Shown here in pieces: positions 27,901 to 37,228 of a DNA stretch of 37,228 nt; positions within the stretch are counted from its first letter, which is position 1, and each line of letters opens with the position of its first letter. Under the pieces are notes generated by a model. That model made no database searches and was not told the origin of the DNA. It saw only the letters and a list, made by a program, of their open reading frames with translations. Made by a program: the position numbers and the translations under genes. Source of the stretch: Hypsibius dujardini (lineage: Eukaryota > Tardigrada > Eutardigrada > Parachela > Hypsibiidae); assembly GCA_001579985.1 (NCBI GenBank), contig LRSR01006754.1, positions 1 to 37,228 on the forward strand, in the 5' to 3' direction.

Positions 27901-30036
27901 AAACCAAACCACTATGACATCACATAAATTGATATCATTTTTTTATTCTAGGGAGGAGAAGGGACATTCAACGAAATGTGTCTCGGATATTTCGACTACT
28001 ACCCCAGGATCAACATGGCCAACTGTGTGGCAATATATCAGTGGAGTGGTTTGATCAGCGCTATTCGATATCCGCCCTCAAAGTAACGTAAACATTTAAT
28101 AACATAACCAACCTCTGTCGACTACTACTAGCCTAACATGTGATCAATTACTAGTGTAATACTCAGATCGACACGAATATGTTTTCACTAACATGATATT
28201 AAATATTGTGACTTACGATAGTGAGTTCTCCTTTCAATATGGAAGAACTGAGAAATGTTTGTTTTAAAGCCAATCGTTTACAAATAAAGTTTGGGGCGGT
28301 AAAGTGTTTAAAAATCAATAATTTAAGTTTTTATAAAAGTCAATATTTTTGAAATAAAAATGGCAGGATAAAGGCATCTTTCAATGTTCTATCAGCTTTG
28401 AAGTTGTGTAAAAAGGAAGTTCTTTCTAGAAAATTGGAGAAATATTAAGTTCGGCGATCGTTATGACCATGTGAATATCATCACGGTCTCCACCTGACTG
28501 TTACACTAGGAATTGATTCCAATCGCAAGATGGATACACAGTTTAACAGATCCTTCGATTTAATTTCGTATTTGTGCGTCTAGATTGATTGAAGGGGGCG
28601 TGGTCAGCCAACCGGGAGAGACCCTGCTGGAAGCGGTGGACAATCGTGGATTAACCGAAGAAATTCAGGGAGATGTTCTGGCTCACCTCAAGGACATTTC
28701 ATGGACCTCATCCGCAGTACGTCGGATGGAGGACTTTTACTCCAGTAACCGTTACAAGGCTTGCTGTGACATGAGCGTAAGTCCCATATATGACCCCATG
28801 GACGCGTAATCCTTACCGTTTTCGTTCTAGACCTTTGCGGTGCCTGCAAACCCTTTTAAAATTATTACGTTGCTCACATTTCAGGAGGGACCAGGCCTAT
28901 ATACCCTTCATGACGACCCGCCCTTTTTGGAGCCCTTTCAAGACGACAGTGCTTATGAATGTAACTGACTTAGGAAAAATGTTAGGGGAACTCAGAATAA
29001 CTTTGCTTTATGTTTTTTAATAAAACTATAATTATGGTGATTTTCAAAATTTATTTCATTGATTAGGCACCGAGAACTTTTTTGGCAGAATTTAAAAATG
29101 GGAAGACACTGGAAGATTTTATTTTCCCTACTTTTGCTGGTAGAAACTTCCTTTTTTGCAGAAAAACTCAACGTGAATAAAATTTTAACATTTCCAATCC
29201 CAAAACTAAATTTGAAATTGTTTGGTATTAGCAAAATCTTTTTTGGACATCGGGGAGCTGATCTATGCATCGTTTCTGAAATATCACTCGTAAGTTTCCG
29301 GTCGGGCTTGAGAACGACCCGTAGCCACGCCCCCTAACTTCCAAAAATGACACTGCTGCTGCCCACCAATTTCAAATTGAACGCTGAGAGGGACAGTGTC
29401 AAAATTCTTTCAATTCAGCTATTTACCAAATGCAAATTCAACTGTTTCCCAAAATTGAAGTTTTCACAGTCAAAATCAGGGAGCGTGGAATCTTCCAGCG
29501 TTTTTCCAGCTTTGAAAATCAGCCAAAAAATTCTTTCAGAGCTTGAACGATGACATAAATTTTGAAAATCATCATAATTATAGCCAGAGGCTTAACGGAC
29601 TTTTCGGAAAGGGGGCAGTTAAGCCGGGAGGGGGGTAGTTTTTCTTATGAAAAAAAAGATTAAAAATCGCCCTCCCCCCCGGCGGCGGTCCGAATTAATT
29701 ATGGGGGGGCACTCCACTAGTGCCCCGCCCCGTTACGCCTTTGATTATAGCTCTATTAAAAATAAAAAGCGGAGACATTCTGGGTTCCTGCTCTAAAAAT
29801 CGTCTCAAATTACCAATTTGCCAAAGCTGGATATCTTCTTGACGGCGCATACACGTCCACGTCTCTTCCATTAATGATGCATCTAAATGATTGTTTCAGG
29901 TAAAAACGTTCCAAAGGAAGCACAAACTACCGTCGGCACACCTACAGGCAGCACTAGCGCAAACACAAACTCAGCCATTCTGATCCATATGCTTATTGTC
30001 ACCCTAGCTTTCTACCTTGGTCAAGAGCTTCTATAA
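21937..30036 (+). CDS. DBH-like copper monooxygenase (MOXD1-like), DOMON domain
   Basis: Ascorbate-dependent type II copper monooxygenase of the DBH/MOXD family, probably secretory-pathway or membrane-bound; substrate unknown. Exons: 21937-22196, 22586-22682, 22979-23137, 23469-23729, 23805-23993, 25800-25899, 26445-26540, 26649-26722, 26824-26878, 26976-27100, 27185-27244, 27952-28082, 28584-28776, 28885-28960, 29900-30036, giving 670 residues. A signal peptide (about 1-26) precedes a DOMON domain (GWIALGLTPNGGMD). Copper ligands are in the expected order: H273-H274 (HHIL) and H348 for the first site; H426-M-H428 and M501 (NEMC) for the second. The C-terminus has a Ser/Thr-rich stretch and a hydrophobic tail (ILIHMLIVTLAFYLG), suggesting a GPI or membrane anchor. 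All phases agree. The Cys codon at the exon 14/15 junction is split T|GT. Intron 3 appears to use a GC donor (23138-23139). Introns 5 and 14 carry repeats. Confidence 0.94.
24101..24562. mobile_element. Possible old MITE in monooxygenase intron 5
   Basis: AACAGTGTGTAAC (24101-24113) and the complement of the sequence ending near 24562 (AACTGTGTGTAAC) match at 12 of 13 positions. The flanks CTAATTAA and TTGATTTA share 5 of 8 positions once the ends are set at CAGTGTG/CTGTGTG. The interior includes the 20-bp minisatellite. The inverted ends are short enough that chance cannot be excluded. Confidence 0.35.
24297..24417. repeat. Minisatellite, about 20-bp unit, in monooxygenase intron 5
   Basis: Five complete units and a partial one of TTTGTGTGACGAAGAAAAA with 19-21 bp spacing; differences lie mainly in A-run length. 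A related TTTGTGTGATGAAAAC lies just before it (near 24249). Confidence 0.9.
29010..29765. repeat. Fold-back element, family 1 copy 1, in monooxygenase intron 14 (split by a MITE)
   Basis: The left arm (about 29010-29230) and the complement of the right arm (about 29370-29765 without the inserted MITE) align imperfectly. The best block is ATAATTATGGTGATTTTCAA against ATAATTATGATGATTTTCAA, continuing AATTTAT on both sides. ACACTGGAAGATT also pairs with ACGCTGGAAGATT. The right arm is interrupted by the hAT-like MITE at 29585-29743, after which pairing resumes. A GGCGTGGCTACGG-like core (in complement near 29320) also occurs in the copy at 31560-31999. Confidence 0.75.
29585..29743. mobile_element. 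hAT-like MITE, copy B, with a perfect 8-bp target-site duplication
   Basis: 159 bp. Left end CAGAGGCTTAACGG; right end (complement) CAAAGGCGTAACGG. ATTATAGC occurs directly before (29577-29584) and directly after (29744-29751), a perfect 8-bp duplication as made by hAT transposases. The interior is rich in G and C runs and shares CACTAGTGGAGTGCCC and TAATTAATT (in complement) with copy A at 6591-6855. Non-coding. Confidence 0.88.
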
Positions 30037-31183
30037 TTACACATCAGCTGAATTTTCGCAGTAGCTGGATTTTACTTGGTTTCCATTGACAATAGCATTT
30101 TTTGGAGAAATGGGATTATTCCGTCTTTATGCGTAGATGTACAAACAATTGCAAAATGCGTGTTGTACTGAAACGTTTACGGGTCGTTCGCAGACTACGT
30201 CACCGTCCGAATCAAACAATCAACCGTTGAAATGGGTGGGCGTCACCGGAACTACCGATTTTTTTCCTGCCAAAATCAGAGCTCCTTGGCAAAAAAAGTA
30301 TTTTCTAAAAGCTATTTATTTAGTGGACCATTCGTGAAACAAAACTCAAGGAGATCAACATGTCGACTCACGCTCACCCTTGTTAATCTAAACAACAAAC
30401 GCTACGACTATTGAAATTATCTTTTTCCTAATTACCTACTTAATTATTTCAGATTTTACTTGAATTTAGTTTTTGGTTATTTTAAACCTTTTTAACAAAT
30501 ATAAATATCACCTAAATATACATATAAATAAAATCTCACTTTCCTGCGAGGCAGATATAACATAAGCCTGTACACCCGCGGGGACTGCCCTGAGATCTCT
30601 TAAAAACACAAAGAAGGACCCTTCAAGTAAAAAAATAATTGTACCCCTCCCCTCTGGTGTCACCAATATATAAGACATAATATATGAACAACGTCTAACT
30701 AAAACATAATCTGTGAACGTCTAATTAATTACTTATACTGTGCAAGAAAGACGAGTGCGCGACTGTAAGGTGCCTAGTTATCATGAAATGTGCCCTATCG
30801 AGCTTCTGGAAGATAAACTACGATATGAAATTGTCCAAGTTTAACTGTGTGTCGAAACTGGTTGAACATTTCGTTGGATAAGACACAGCGTACGTTGTTT
30901 TTCTTGAAATATTTTCGAGTCCTTTGCCGGCATTCGGATACGAATTGTTCATTCTATATTTTCCCTGTCATCCCGAGGTTTACCTTTTATTTAGTTTAGT
31001 GAAATAAATTTCGTTTCAATTATTCTCTCTCATTTTATCATGATTTAAGCTGTCACAGCGGACTTCATACCTTCAATTCAGCAATCAATTGAACAACGAG
31101 TGTATTCTCCAATTTCAAGCCCCATCCAATCTGGCATCTTCCGCGTTGCTTTCCAGCAGAGAAAACTGGCGAACGACGGAACG
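30037..31183. other. Intergenic region between the monooxygenase and ABCC copy 2 genes
   Basis: About 1.1 kb containing the monooxygenase 3' UTR, a possible AATAAA at 30527-30532, and the promoter/5' UTR of the downstream ABCC gene. No further gene or repeat recognised. Confidence 0.45.
30527..30532 (+). promoter_or_regulatory. Putative polyadenylation signal of the monooxygenase gene
   Basis: AATAAA about 490 bp past the stop codon, in an AT-rich stretch; weakly supported by position alone. Confidence 0.3.

Positions 31184-37228
<6,045 letters not shown>

Noticed and set aside
28310-28430. Possible third fragment of the fold-back family in monooxygenase intron 12 (CATCTTTCAATGTTCTATCAGCTTT)
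   Set aside because: Similarity is limited to one short block and no opposite arm is visible.

Overview
This is a stretch of an animal nuclear genome. Every convincing gene is split by spliceosomal introns of about 70 bp to 2 kb (GT-AG, with two probable GC-AG). The gene content is metazoan: a histamine-like GPCR, a DBH/MOXD-type copper monooxygenase, and long ABCC transporters with a TMD0. I see no operon structure, CRISPR, rRNA or tRNA. The unequal, repeat-rich introns and moderate GC suggest an invertebrate. I thought of a tardigrade or a crustacean, but nothing here proves either.

Layout, left to right. (1) 1-4955, minus strand: the 5' two thirds of an ABCC1/MRP1-like transporter, cut by the left edge. 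(2) 6248-8809, plus: a glycosyltransferase family 17 (MGAT3-like) enzyme in 4 exons. (3) 11483-14938, plus: an aminergic (histamine H3/muscarinic-like) receptor in 3 exons. (4) 17782-19783, plus: deoxyhypusine synthase in 8 exons, with the active-site lysine present. (5) 21937-30036, plus: a DBH-like (MOXD1-like) monooxygenase in 15 exons, with all copper ligands visible. (6) 31184 to the right edge, plus: a second ABCC1/MRP1-like transporter, paralogous to the first. The six genes do not form a pathway. The two ABCC copies are the only related pair.

The non-coding part is full of short non-autonomous DNA transposons and fold-back elements: two hAT-like MITEs sharing termini (one with a perfect 8-bp target-site duplication), a piggyBac-like MITE bounded by TTAA, a 203-bp TA-flanked MITE with identical 26-bp ends, and four long imperfect inverted repeats, two of which are copies of one family. 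The most interesting signal is intron 2 of the GT17 gene (7696-8046). It appears to be a transposon that became an intron: an 8-9 bp direct repeat borders it, one repeat copy supplies the GT donor, the element end supplies the AG acceptor, and a relative lies in a deoxyhypusine synthase intron. The second ABCC gene carries CAGA/CTGT tetranucleotide repeats in six introns, in both orientations, and its paralogue has none.
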